From the NCBI GenBank assembly GCA_944472135.2, contig OX235262.1:81876903-81940902 (forward strand): a stretch of 64,000 bases of DNA, in the 5' to 3' direction. Shown one piece after another: positions 54,171 to 64,000 of this stretch. Below the pieces are notes generated by a model. That model did not search any database, had not been told where the DNA came from, and worked only from the letters and a program-made list of their open reading frames with translations. The DNA comes from Trichobilharzia regenti. Taxonomy: Eukaryota; Platyhelminthes; Trematoda; Strigeidida; Schistosomatidae. Each line of letters opens with the position of its first letter. Position 1 is the first letter of the stretch. A program made the position numbers and the translations under genes.

Positions 54171-54569
54171 ATGAAACGGTAGAAGGCGACAGACTTGATA
54201 AATGAATGTTTATTTGCGACTTGGTATCTCTATATGTAGCGAAACTATGTAAACCTTATTTTTAGCGAACCATTTGCACAGATCTTCGCATTCCGTTACT
54301 TCTGGACTTCATATTGCGTTTCTTTGTGTTCGTTTCACGTCTGCCATGGATCTCCATAACGCTGTATCCCTTTTTCTTCTCTAAAATCAAATCTATCTGC
54401 CTGCTGTTTGGTGTTTTTTATGTCTATGAACGTCTCTTTATATACTATTGATAAATCTTATCAGTAGCACTAGGTACAGTATTCCCACTGACATACTTTT
54501 CTAAACCCAAAGTGGTCCAATATAATATATATATAAACAAATAATAACTGACATCTGTCGAACAACAGG
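54171..54569. other. Spacer, nothing recognised
   Basis: No recognised element. Confidence 0.4.
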
Positions 54570-54760
54570 GGTCTTTTGTGTCCAAGTAGTCCACTGGATA
54601 ACGCTTTAGCGTGTCAAACGAGAGTGACGGGGTTGGAATCCTACTAGAAACACTATCACTCACTGGGTCTCACAGGTACTACACCCGACTGACGAGTTCC
54701 AAATGGGATAGAGTATGCATCCTTGATATCAATCACTAATAGTCACCACCCAAAAAAACA
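54570..54760 (+). mobile_element. Smα-type hammerhead SINE
   Basis: It has an A-box-like TAGTCCACTGGATAACG (54587-54603), B-box-like GGGGTTGGAATCC (54629-54641), and hammerhead CTGACGAGTTCCAAATGGGA (54691-54710), then AGAG instead of GAAA. The tail is CACTAATAGTCACCACCC. CUGACGA is kept, but loss of GAAA should abolish cleavage. Confidence 0.7.
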
Positions 54761-55144
54761 AAATGAAATTCCTGCTGCTTATTTTATTGAATCTAAATAA
54801 CAAATTGATGAGTGTTATATCATACAAATTATGCAAAGGGTCGAAATAATTTAACGAACATTTAAAACAAAAACTTTTTTTATATTTTCCTTTTTACGAG
54901 TAGTTTTCATCCCATCGATTATTCGTTAAATCGATAGTTTAAAGATAGAAATGATTTATACATACTGGTTCATAAAACTGATCTTTATATATAATTCGCA
55001 GCTATTCATTTCATTCATATGTTCATTTGTTTTTCGTGATCACATTGGTTTCAAATTACAATCACTATTTAGCCAATAATTTCATCCAGATATTTTGTCT
55101 CCATGATGAACTTGAACAAAACAAGCAAAAAATACTGATTTTCA
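54761..55144. other. Spacer, nothing recognised
   Basis: AT-rich with no element. Confidence 0.4.
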
Positions 55145-55306
55145 AAAGTTGGTTTGTAGAAATTTGATTTGTCTCTCAAGTTTGACCATGGATTGATATC
55201 AGCTGGAACCAACTAGCGCTAGATAGCCTTTTCGTCCTAATTGGGGGAGTCATCATCAGTACGCACCCTCCCAGGACCTTTCGACTACAGGCCAAGTTCG
55301 TAGACC
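55145..55306 (-). mobile_element. Ribozyme SINE, truncated head
   Basis: The minus-strand hammerhead region GTACTGATGATGACTCCC..TTAGGACGAAA has extra bases between core and stem II. The tRNA head is cut at 55306, where RTE-4 starts. The tail is GATATCAATCCATGGTCA. Confidence 0.6.
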
Positions 55307-55807
55307 TAGCCATCTCAATCTATGTAACTTTATAGCCTCGTCGATTGATTTTCCCTCTTTGGCCAACACTCTACGCCTAACGTCAACATTACTTATCTTA
55401 TTATACCACCTAACGTGAGAAAGAGATCGCAGACATCTATGATCGAAAGCAGCCAACCTTTTCATGTCTTCAACTCGTATTGGCCATGTTTCAGAGCCAC
55501 AGAGAAAGACAGAGCGAACTGCTGAGCAGTACACACGTCCCTTGGTTGATAACCGGATGTCACGCCTACGCCAGAGGTGGTGTAAGTCAGCGAAAGTAGC
55601 TCGAGCTTTTTGGATCCGTGTTGAGATTTCATCGCCAATCAGTCCGTTGGTGCTGATACAACTTCCCAAATAGGTGAAGTGGTCAACATGTTCTATCACT
55701 TCACTCCCTATCACTAAGTTAGGAGTTGACGTGGTCCAGTCCTGTAGCAGCATCTTACAGTTTGCAGGGGCGAATCGCATGCCAAACATACGAAGATTGC
55801 TGCTCAA
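55256..55807 (-). pseudogene. RTE-4 RT thumb and C-terminal domain
   Basis: The 183-codon frame reads FAPANCKMLLQDWTTSTPNL, HVDHFTYLGSCISTNGLIGD (YLGS block), FADLHHLWRRRDIRLSTKGR, YCSAVRSVFLCGSETWPI and LHRLRWLG. These follow the YADD box in RTE-like proteins. The last about 17 residues come from the fused SINE, so the true C-terminus is lost. Confidence 0.85.
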
Positions 55808-56275
55808 GGTGTTCAGAAGACTCTACATTTTGTCAGCATCCTCCCCTAACGGGACTATGTCATCTGCATATTCTAAGTCCATAAGACTATACCCTGGTAA
55901 CAAGTCGATTCCTAAGTCTTTACGTTCAGTTAAGGATACTTCCATTAGCATATCTATGATGAAGTTAAGCAGAAATGGGGAGAGTGGACATCCCTGTCGG
56001 ACACCACTGGTTGTTATCATTTCAGATGACAATTCCCCATAAGCCCTTACACGACTACGTTAGTTTGAATAGAGTGCCTTGATTAGTGCAATGTACTTTC
56101 TTGGCACTCCCTTCACAGTCAGACATTGCCATAGTACCTTTCGATTCACGGAGTCGAAGGCCGCCTTCAAGTCAAGAAATATGGCAATTGTTGGACGTCG
56201 AAAAGTGTGTCTATGTTCTAGAATCTGTAGGAGAGTGAAGATATGATCTATGCATGAAGCAGTACAAATAAGGAA
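55307..56275 (-). mobile_element. RTE-4 copy, truncated at both ends
   Basis: The minus strand carries RT from the region before motif B to the C-terminal LHRLRWLG block, where the adjoining SINE cuts it at 55307. Family members at 62.1-62.8 kb supply the missing 3' end. Upstream of 56032 the coding continues in another frame (VLWQCLTVKGVPRK-like, 56070-56160), so the RT is split. Confidence 0.8.
55820..56032 (-). pseudogene. RTE-4 reverse transcriptase, motifs B and C
   Basis: The frame gives TTSGVRQGCPLSPFLLNFII (motif B) and LMDLEYADDIVPLGEDADKM (motif C with catalytic YADD). These are well-preserved RT active-site elements of a non-LTR element. A stop near 55825 separates it from the next frame and motif A is in a different frame upstream, so it is not functional as it stands. 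Confidence 0.85.
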
Positions 56276-56854
56276 TGCAAAGTGACTTCTAAATTAAGGA
56301 AATTAACTCCTGGATATTTTCTTTTTAAAGTTATATAAATAGTACAAATATCATTAATAAACTTATAAGCATAAAACTATTGATTGAGTGCGCTCATCAG
56401 AAGAATAATCTGACTCGTTGAAAAAGTATTCTTTCAGTTTTCATTGCTCCATACACACATATATATTCTTCAACACTCTTATTATTATTATCTTAACATT
56501 AAGTGTTATTCCCTAATGACGTATACTGAAAAACTATTTCGTATTATAAACCCATCTATAATACCTACTTACTGGGGGTGTATCTTGATATTTATCAAGG
56601 CCCTAGAGATTAAGTAAACTCACTTACATGTTCACATACAACAACCTTGATGAATTTGATTTCAAAACCATAATTGATGGACTGTTTTTTGTTTCATTGT
56701 TATTTTAATTTGATTTACGCTTATTCTTGCACTATCTAACCTCTCATTATTTTTGTTAAGTATACATTCTTACGATAAGTATGCATGTTCTACAAACAAA
56801 TAATATAGCTGATCCCCAAAGCATAAGAGTTGGCTTTCATGCCTTCCATCCCAC
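56276..56854. other. Spacer, nothing recognised
   Basis: AT-rich with no family match. Confidence 0.4.
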
Positions 56855-57005
56855 TTGGAAAATGCTTCGGCGTTTGACACGAGGGTTAAAGTCACAATGG
56901 GAACACCATCAATTACTAGGAATGTAATTACATCCGGCTGATGAGTCCTAAACAGGACAAAATGTGTATCCTGTATTTCACAACCAGTCAACATCAACCA
57001 AAAAT
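56855..57005 (+). mobile_element. Smα-type hammerhead SINE
   Basis: The hammerhead is ATCCGG-CTGATGA-GTCCTAAACAGGAC-AAAA (56935-56965 region), with G12 of GAAA mutated to A. Upstream CGTTTGACACGAGGGTTAAA is the decayed tRNA-like part. Core CUGAUGA and stem II are intact, but the G12 change is expected to kill activity. Confidence 0.7.
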
Positions 57006-57424
57006 GTGCATGTGTGTATGTTGTTAGATCGCTTGAATTGTGTTACACAAATATCTAAGACAATTCAGCTAACTTCAGTGTTATTATTATTATTTTATCG
57101 ACAAGAACTCTCACTAACGTGAGTTTTTATGTCATTCCAAAGTCATAATATATTTGTAAAGTATTTCAAGGAGTGTCATCCTTGACTGTAAGCGGTTCTT
57201 CATATTTCATATACATAATATGTTGCCAAAAGACTAATTAAACTTCTTTATTACAATAAAATTTTAGCGTATAACTGATAAAATTTTCTTAAAATATGAA
57301 GGATAACACTGATTTGAAAAGAATTAACATCCTAATAAAGTCTGAAATGCACAGGTTGAATTCAATTTACAACCAAAAGTTTATATCCTGTGAAAATGCG
57401 CCTAATATAGGGAAATTTTTTAAA
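57006..57424. other. Spacer, nothing recognised
   Basis: AT-rich with no match. Confidence 0.4.
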
Positions 57425-57559
57425 AATGAACAGTATTCGTCATTCTTTTGATGTTTGCACACTGAACAAGTCTTTCACACATTCTACCATAAATGCCAAA
57501 CTTTCTAGTGTTACAAGTGTTATAATGAAACCTGCTTCCCTGGTTCCAATACAAATGAT

Positions 57560-58540
57560 GTTCTAAAATGTCTTCAGTCTCTGAACCCTTCTTGTAACCT
57601 GGGTCCAGATGGTTTGCCAAGTGTTATTCTTAAAAAAATGTCCAGATATCCTTTGTTATCCTCTCATGGACATATTTAATGAATCTTTTTACAGAAATGT
57701 CGTACCAGCCGTTTGGAAGGACAATAAAATTGTAACTATACCTAAGTCGTCTACTGGAACATGTTTTAAATTAAGACCTATTGCTATTACCTCCCCTTTT
57801 CTAAAAGCTATGGAAAAGTTACTCTTACTTAATCTTCAACCTTCACTTAAGGCCTTTAACGATCCCAAACAATTCGCCCGTAAACACAGTAGAAGTACTT
57901 TAGATGCAGTTGCAGTCTTGTATCATAATATTGTTTCCAGCTTAGACAAGGGGGTAAATTTGTTCGCTGCACCTTCCTAGATTACACATCTGCTTTCGAC
58001 TCAGTACCTGGGGATATTTTGTTAAACGAGCTTGCTGAAACTCAAACTGACTGTTGGGTTGTCAAATGGCTGCTTTCTTATTTCTCAGGAAGAAAGAAGT
58101 ACATTGTATGTCAGGGAAAGCCTTCCACTTCGTTACTCACTGAGGCGCTGTCGTTTCTCCTTAACTGTTTTCTTTCTTCTTGCATGACTTGTCTCACTCT
58201 GGTGAAATGAACTTTGTTAAGTATGCTGATGATCTAACTATTTCGTCTGTTAACTCCCAGCTTGACTGTGCTAAGGTGAACAGCTTTCTATGAGGAATTA
58301 GCAAATGGTCTTCGTGTAACGGTCTTAAACTAAATCCTTCCAAATGCCAGACTGTTAATTTCAGTTTCCGATGTAAACGAAAGTTAAATGACCCTTGCAA
58401 AATTGATGACACTGATATAGAAATCAAATCTGAAGTTAAGTATCTTCGATTAATTCTTCCTTCTGACTTATCCTGGTCTTCTCATTTCTTAGCAATTTCT
58501 AAAAGAATATTTCGTCTGACTTTTTACATAAAGAAGTGAA
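57560..58540 (+). pseudogene. CR1-like reverse transcriptase (frameshifted)
   Basis: In order: DVLKCLQSLNPSCNLGPDGL (RT entry, GPDGLPS), VPAVWKDNKIVTIPKSSTGT, FKLRPIAITSPFLKAMEKLL (RPIA block), then CTFLDYTSAFDSVPGDILLN (motif A), and NFVKYADDLTISSVN (motif C with catalytic YADD). Shifts occur at an A-run (57633-57638), near 57970, and near 58140-58200. There motif B (G.PQG..LSP) is replaced by a shortened unrelated reading, indicating a deletion. RT function is lost. Confidence 0.85.
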
Positions 58541-58566
58541 GGCACTCAGACCACTCCTCTTACAGT

Positions 58567-58965
58567 TTGTCAACTCGTGCATTTTACCTGTTCTTCTTTA
58601 CTGTTCACCCTTGCTTATTCTTTCCTGGATTGCTTAAAAAAGACTATGTCATACTTCGTAGAACTCTGAAGACTGTCAGTAGGACGAGTGGTACCCCATT
58701 GGGCCATATCGTTGACATTGTCACTGATAGGCACTTGATGTTATGCAACAAATTTGTTAAAGGAATTTTGTCAGACTCTGAGCACCCACTCTACCCGCAG
58801 CTCCAACCTTGTGTCTCCTCAGGTAAAACAAGGAGTCTTTTCAGAAGACTTTATGCATGTACGTCTAAGTATAAAAATTTCACTATACCATATTTAGCAC
58901 GTACTTTATGTGATGAAAATAGTGTTAGGCATGAATTGACTAACCTTCTTCGCACTACTAAATAA
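58567..58965 (+). pseudogene. CR1-like ORF2 C-terminal region
   Basis: The 132-codon frame contains FPGLLKKDYVILRRTLKTVS, GHIVDIVTDRHLMLCNKFVK, DSEHPLYPQLQPCVSSGKTR and RTLCDENSVRHELTNLLRTT, then a stop. It matches 9240-9510 closely. This end domain follows RT in the family, and its role is not known to me. Confidence 0.75.
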
Positions 58966-59445
58966 ACCATTTCCTCCACCCTTACAGTACTAAACTTTAT
59001 TGTTATTGTATTTCTTATATTTATAATCCTCTCAATTTTTTGTTTTTATTTATTGATTTTTCATAAGTGTGAACATAATTTAAGCTGTGTTACCACTGTT
59101 AAGCTTGTATTTCCCCTCACTATAATACATCAACAGAACATTAGATTCAATACTCTATAATAACATGCTAAAATTTCCAAACTGAATCGACAATACTGTT
59201 TGAAACATATTCACTGTTATTATTATTATTATTAATATATTTAATAATCTCAATTCGTGCTTCGAATATTTTTGACTTTATATTGATAAAGTAGACAAAT
59301 CCCTCTGGTTACTTTTGTTTTAATCTTACTTATATTTTAAGTAAATCAGATGCAATATGGTGACAAATGCTGAGAATTCCATTCTGTATTATACGTACTG
59401 GTTTTGGAATAAAGTAGATTATTATTATTATTATTATAATAACAA

Positions 59446-59889
59446 AAATGGATAAGATCCAGGCGAAAAATATTCCCGTTATTCATGCAGGCTTTTAAAA
59501 ATCTATATCTCACCTCGAAGATCTAAAAAAAACATTTACAAGAGTAATCAGTACTTCTCTTCGATAGAAGATGAAGAAAACAAAGATCATTGTTGTGTTT
59601 TAAGCAAACAGCTAATCTTGTAACATGACGTACAATTACACAGCCTTTGTAATATATCTTGACACATTAACTACTACAACTACCTACACGTGACAAATAC
59701 TATTGTTATTGTTGAAATATACAATTGGCATACACTTCATCAAACATTTTAATTTATATATATCTAGAAAGATATAAATATTCCAAAAATTTATTACAAT
59801 ATTATCGAGTGAATAAATTATGCTGACGCTTGACTTTCCCTTAAATCTATGAATCAGCAGATACAACAACATTTAACGATTTCGTATAA
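59446..59889. other. Spacer, nothing recognised
   Basis: AT-rich with no match. Confidence 0.4.
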
Positions 59890-60420
59890 TACAATACTCC
59901 AATGTGAAGTCAGTCACTGCTACTCACTATACGGATGGATCAGAGACTTGGCCAGCACGTCATAAAGAGCATCTCAAACAAACTACAAACCTTCATTAAC
60001 AGTTGTCTTCGCTCAATACCACTCAAGATCAGACGGCCGGTCAGAAAAGATCAGCAACATAGTGGGATCTCTGGCAATGAGAGAACCAACTCAGCAGGAA
60101 CCAATTGTGAAACAAATAGGCAGTAAGAAATGGAGATGGGTTGGCTGGTCATACTCTGAGAAATGAAACCATCAAGTGACATCACTAGACAAGCCATTGC
60201 TCGAGTGGAACGTGGCCGGAAGGGAAGCGGCGAGTTGTTCGTCAGTGGGAGGGTGTGGTGACTTGGAGGAGGTCAATTGAAGAGGAGATGAAAGCATGTG
60301 TGGGCAGACTTGGAGTGGGGTGAACAAGTTGGTAGGAAACGGAAGGCAATGGAGATGCGCAGCTGAAGCCCTATGTTCCTCTAGGAATTGAAGGATATAA
60401 TAATGAGAATAATAATAATA
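59890..60420 (+). mobile_element. RTE-1 copy, short 5'-truncated
   Basis: It begins at TCCAATGTGAAGTCAGTCAC and keeps only the last about 530 bp, ending GCCCTATGTTCCTCTAGG and a TAA-type repeat (60395-60420). It carries the same GGCCGGTCAG discontinuity as most sisters. Confidence 0.85.
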
Positions 60421-60554
60421 TCGGATTCAAGCTGAAATGACAAAAATGAGTCTCCTTTATTTTGAGATCATAACTGACGTTCTGCCATTTGTGCTATGAA
60501 TAATACATTTCAATGTAGATGTCACCATAAACCTGCATCCATTAGGCAATCATT

Positions 60555-60700
60555 GAAAGGGCAAGAAGTAGTGTCAGTTGAGCTGGACTTTCACCTTAAA
60601 GGTCCTGAGTTCGAATCCTGATAGAGTTGTGGGTGCCTGCTACTAAAGAGTCACTATAACTAGGGTGAAACAGCTGTCTAGCGCATAACATGGTACTACA
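60555..60700 (+). mobile_element. Ribozyme SINE, strongly degenerate
   Basis: The B-box region GAGTTCGAATCCTGATAG (60607-60624) and hammerhead-like ACTAAAGAGTCACTATAAC then AGGGTGAAACAGCTGTCTAG are preserved in order. CUGANGA and stem II are mutated, so it is inactive. Confidence 0.55.
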
Positions 60701-60841
60701 CGAAAATATAAGTATTTTTATCATGAATACTTATGCTTCCATATCTTACTAAAGATGAAAAGTTTACGGCCAACCAGTGAGAGAGAAGCATACTAAGGAG
60801 CATGTTGAGTGAAAGTAATAGGTAGGCTGGGTTACACTTTC

Positions 60842-61010
60842 TGTTATAATGGAGTGCTACTGACTAGAATGAGCCTCCAGATACAACACACGAAGATAGA
60901 CAAAAAACTCAGATTTAACTGCGACAACAGCTAAAAAGTTTTATTATTCAAAATACACGATGTATACATATGTAATTCAGGCCATAAGTAAGTAATCAAT
61001 ATCTAGTTAG
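60842..61010 (-). mobile_element. LTR-3-related fragment
   Basis: Its plus-strand left edge TGTTATAATGGAGTG matches TGTTGTAATGGAGTG at 37066. Further shared blocks are AGAATGAGCCTC, CTCAGATTTAACTGCGACAA and AATCAATATCT. The right half has diverged or been lost. Confidence 0.5.
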
Positions 61011-62139
61011 CTGTGTGACCTTGAGAATCCTAGGAAATTCAAGCTAGAAATCATCCAGTCAGAAACTGTCCCATTAGGTTATCTCAGTGCATGTGTCGAT
61101 TATCACTTCAAGGTTATCAATGATAGGCTACCCGTCCTAATAATACTCATGAAACAATATATCCATGATGAATTAATTAATACACAGCCATCACAATACA
61201 ACTTCCGATTCAAAAGTCTTCACCCCATTCCAACTGTGCGGAAATAGCAACTCAGTTGAAGTAGAGAGAAGAGATTAATATAACTAACATATATCAAGAA
61301 AAGTTAGGGGAGATTGTCGATCAATACAAACGAACATCCGTTCGGTAGAGACAAGAAAAATTCACTCTGATGAAAAGGCATTTTCTGTTATTTCAAGAAG
61401 GGACATAGGATTAAACGGAAAAAAAAGAACAAACCACGATAAAGCAAGTTGAGTACAGTTCTATGAAAGATATAGTAGCTTAGTGAAGTTCACAAAATAA
61501 GCCGAAAATTTTCAGAGTACATTATGGTAGCAGTAATCGCTTGCATAATTATCGAAACGTTGGACTAGAATAACACTGAGACTTTTTCCTAACCGGAACT
61601 TCACTTTAGAGTGCAAAACCAGTCCCAAAATTTAAATCTTAATCTGCAAATACCTTTCATTATACTTCTATATATGAAAAATGATTAAGATGGATGTCAT
61701 GCGCTACAGCAAGAAAAGTCCATTGAAAGCCACATCTCAGAGGTAAACGTGGAGATTATCAAACCAGTGACTGCTTTTCAGGTAACTAAGAAAGAAATTA
61801 TTAACAAACCACATTTAGTTAAATTATACACAATTGCGTGTCTCCTTATGATATTTGACTGGTTTCAACATAAAACCAGACACAAATGTGAAACAACTCA
61901 AGTTGTCACACTTTATGTAGCACACAAAGGAAGGCAAAAGAAATTCGGTAGCCTGTGTGTCTGTTTTCGACATAGAACTTTGCACATATGTGCGGAAGTT
62001 CAAGTCGCCACACTCCATGTAGCACACAAAGCAACAGAAGAAAGTAGAAGAAATGTATAATAGAGACAGTGAACAGAGGTGTGAGACAAAGGAAGAGTAA
62101 TAACGAAGAACAAAACAGTTTCATCGGAAATCATAAGTC
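61011..62139. repeat. Unassigned region with a diverged about 102-bp tandem repeat
   Basis: 61862-61960 and 61964-62060 share CACAC, TATGTAGCACACAAAG-type and AAGT(T/C)G blocks at a spacing of about 102 bp. The frame 61749-62060 (plus) covers both units but has no recognised domain. Confidence 0.45.
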
Positions 62140-62578
62140 ACAAGGAGTGGATGCATTTGCACTAGCCATCACTGAGAACGATTTTGAGCCATATCACCAA
62201 TTGTTTCCAACCATTGGTTTTTACCGTCCCGAGGACCCCAACCAGGAAGCCAGTCTACACCTTCCTACGTGGCTTAGACTAACTGTTGTAGATTTCATTG
62301 ACTGGTGAGGCCATGTTTTTGTTTGACCTCCGATAGCTCTTTTTCAGCGTGACCCTATATCAGGTAACATTCCACGTCGGTCGAGGAAGGCGATGACCAG
62401 GTATACGTAACACATGTCCTAACCATCTCAGTCGATGTAACCTCACAGCCTCGTCGATTGATTTCCCCTGCTTATCTAGTACTCGACCGACGCCTAACCT
62501 CAATATTGCTCACCTTATTATACCACTTCGCACGGGAGATAGAACGCAGGCACCTATGATCAAAGACAGCTAATTCAG
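62140..62578 (-). mobile_element. RTE-4 3' end fragment
   Basis: The minus strand gives AVFDHRCLRSISRAKWYNKV and SNIEVRRR, then in shifted frames IDEAVRLHRLRWLGHVLRIP, NEIYNS, GRCRLASWLGSSGR-type sequence and the 3' end near 62145. It continues exactly where the 55.3-kb copy is cut. It has multiple frameshifts. Confidence 0.7.
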
Positions 62579-62790
62579 AAGAATAATAAGCATAAATAAT
62601 GAGTGAGGAAGAATAGCAACAGGGTATTTTTGGGATATGAAAACGAACTTCAGCATTATTACCAACTGGTTCTCAGTATCCCGAGGACTCCCCCCCCCAC
62701 CGAAACCAGGAAGTCTGCAGCACCTCCTGGCATGGCTCAAACTAACTGTTAAAGATTTCATGGACTGATGAAGCCATCCATGTCTTTGTT
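62570..62790 (-). mobile_element. RTE-4 second 3' end fragment
   Basis: The frame 62761-62570 begins MKSLTVSLSHARRCCRLPGF and contains SPRDTENQLVIMLK, homologous to the end of the adjacent RTE-4 copy (SMK.LT.GLSHVGRCRLPGWG pattern). It makes a tandem of two RTE-4 ends. An expanded C-run (62692-62700) introduced extra glycines. Confidence 0.6.
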
Positions 62791-64000
62791 TGATGTTTGT
62801 AGCGTAAACCTATTCAGCCTGGTAGTCAAAACAACAATGACTAAACAAACCTAAAATAACGAACGCTATACAATTAAACATTAATTAATTTTATTTTTCC
62901 TCTAATTTTATTTTATTATCTTTTTTTCTTTCGAAGCAAGAAAAATGTCACTGATAATTATAACACAAATAATAATAATAACAGTAGTGCAATATGCAAT
63001 TGGGCATATAAGAAGAATATTGAAATAAACGAAAGGAAGATAAGTCATCATCAGTTTATAGATATAAACATGTAAACATTAAAGACAATGCGTGATACAA
63101 TAAATCACATGACTTCGTCAATAGGAAATTTTCTCTCGCAACCATGCATACACACACAGAGAGAGGGAGAGAGACATAGCTTAGGCGCCGTATAAGTTAC
63201 TTGACGTCTTTGAGAAATGAAGATTCTTTTTTCTTTCATTTTTTCATGTTGTGAGAGATAGACGAAAAATGAAGATTGAGGCGAATGGAGAAAATGTAGG
63301 TGACGTGTGTGGTTATGTATATATATGCATAGAAATGGTAGCGGCGAGGGCCCCCGGCGGGGAGGGGGGAGGCAGAAGGGAAAGAAAAGACAATTAGAAG
63401 GAATAAATAAGTACAGTAGGATAGGAAATAATCTATTAAACGTTGAAGAGACAGTGTATTGATAGCAATCTCAACAGCAGCAGTTTTGAGGATAACGGGA
63501 TAATAAAATAACACACACACACATAACATACTTGACAAAAACAAAAAAGACAGTAATAAGAAAGAAAGCCGAATCCCAGTAGTAGATAGGATATTTTAAC
63601 ACATTGAAAATGGAGTACAAATTATTCTATTCAATAGATAATTTGTTATGCAGATAAAGAAGTAACTAGACCTCATATATATACAGTTAGAAATAGAGAA
63701 AAAGGACAAAACAAAACGAAAACACACTAAAAACAAACCTGAAGAGAATATGCTGAAGAATAGACAGGAGAAACAAAAGCAAAACTGACACTTGCACAGA
63801 AACAGTTATCTGTTGGCGTACGATATAAGTGTTCACTAGAAGTTCACGACAACTGGTGTTTCATTTCCCGTCCCCACTCGCTCTCTCTCCCTGTATATAT
63901 ATATGAGTATATTCCTGTCAATAATGAAAACAAAAAAAGAAACACTGCTCTCATCATTACCTTGTGTTTAACAGGTTAAAGTGGGAACGGGTAAAACGTG
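62791..64000. other. Unassigned end region with a GC-rich patch
   Basis: A GC-rich, G-run-containing patch at 63337-63374 (GGCGGGGAGGGGGGAGG) sits in AT-rich DNA. There are GA- and CA-type simple runs at 63158-63173 and 63509-63522, and a diverged PLE-A 3' motif (ATGACTTCGTCAATAGG, 63110-63126). No gene was recognised. Confidence 0.4.

Larger units (their letters stand above)
57425..59445 (+). mobile_element. CR1-like non-LTR retrotransposon, 5'-truncated
   Basis: It carries the RT domain, C-terminal domain, a stop at 58965, an about 450-bp 3' untranslated region, TTTTGGAATAAAGTAGATT and an ATT repeat (59419-59438). The truncated sister at 9.1-9.8 kb has the same end. The endonuclease part is absent. 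CR1-like elements of this type are known in schistosomes; the exact family name needs a library search. Confidence 0.85.

Overview
The window looks like AT-rich, repeat-dense DNA from a parasitic flatworm, most likely a schistosome or close relative. The evidence is Smα-type hammerhead-ribozyme SINEs, RTE-like and CR1-like non-LTR retrotransposons ending in TAA/ATT-type short repeats, many Penelope-like elements (PLEs) carrying reverse transcriptase plus a GIY-YIG endonuclease, and gypsy-like LTR sequences. Species cannot be fixed from the sequence alone. I found no host gene whose product I can name. Every recognisable protein homology belongs to a retroelement, and almost all copies are 5'-truncated, frameshifted or nested. 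Element families are labelled here with working names (RTE-1 to RTE-4, PLE-A to PLE-F, LTR-1 to LTR-3); these are not database names.

Layout. 1-1423: an internally deleted minus-strand LTR retrotransposon (LTR-1) with a second LTR family nested inside. 1845-3075: an RTE-3 end, then a PLE-D tail interrupted by a solo LTR-1 with a short target duplication. 3508-5416: RTE fragments and a tRNA-Gly-like SINE. 6640-8400: PLE-A as a large inverted repeat with a ribozyme SINE in one arm. 9070-9815: a CR1-like 3' end. 10.2 and 16.6-18.0 kb: two near-identical RTE-2 copies, with RTE-1 at 14.9-15.7 kb. 18.6-19.4 kb: hammerhead SINEs. 20.3-24.3 kb: PLE-C, a PLE remnant and PLE-D. 25.1-30.7 kb: a tRNA-like SINE, RTE-1, PLE-A and PLE-B tails, RTE-3. 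31.5-36.7 kb: PLE-F, PLE-B, PLE-C, RTE-1 and another PLE fragment. 37.1 kb: LTR-3. 38.4-38.95 kb: head-to-head SINEs. 40.4-46.9 kb: a PLE-F tail, RTE-1, a PLE-B terminus, RTE-2 and RTE-1. 48.5-49.1 kb: a ribozyme SINE array with a 405-bp period. 49.7-57.0 kb: PLE, SINE, LTR-2, SINEs, RTE-3, Smα-like SINEs, RTE-4. 57.4-59.4 kb: the longest CR1-like copy. 59.9-62.8 kb: RTE-1, SINE, LTR-3 and RTE-4 fragments. The last 1.2 kb has no recognised element.

The autonomous families (RTE, CR1, PLE, LTR) encode the copying machinery, and the tRNA-derived SINEs presumably borrow it. The most interesting signal is a tRNA-headed SINE that carries a hammerhead ribozyme with the allowed but unusual core CUGAAGA. 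At least four copies keep every invariant core residue. It recurs as inverted pairs, and once as a 405-bp tandem repeat reminiscent of retrozymes.
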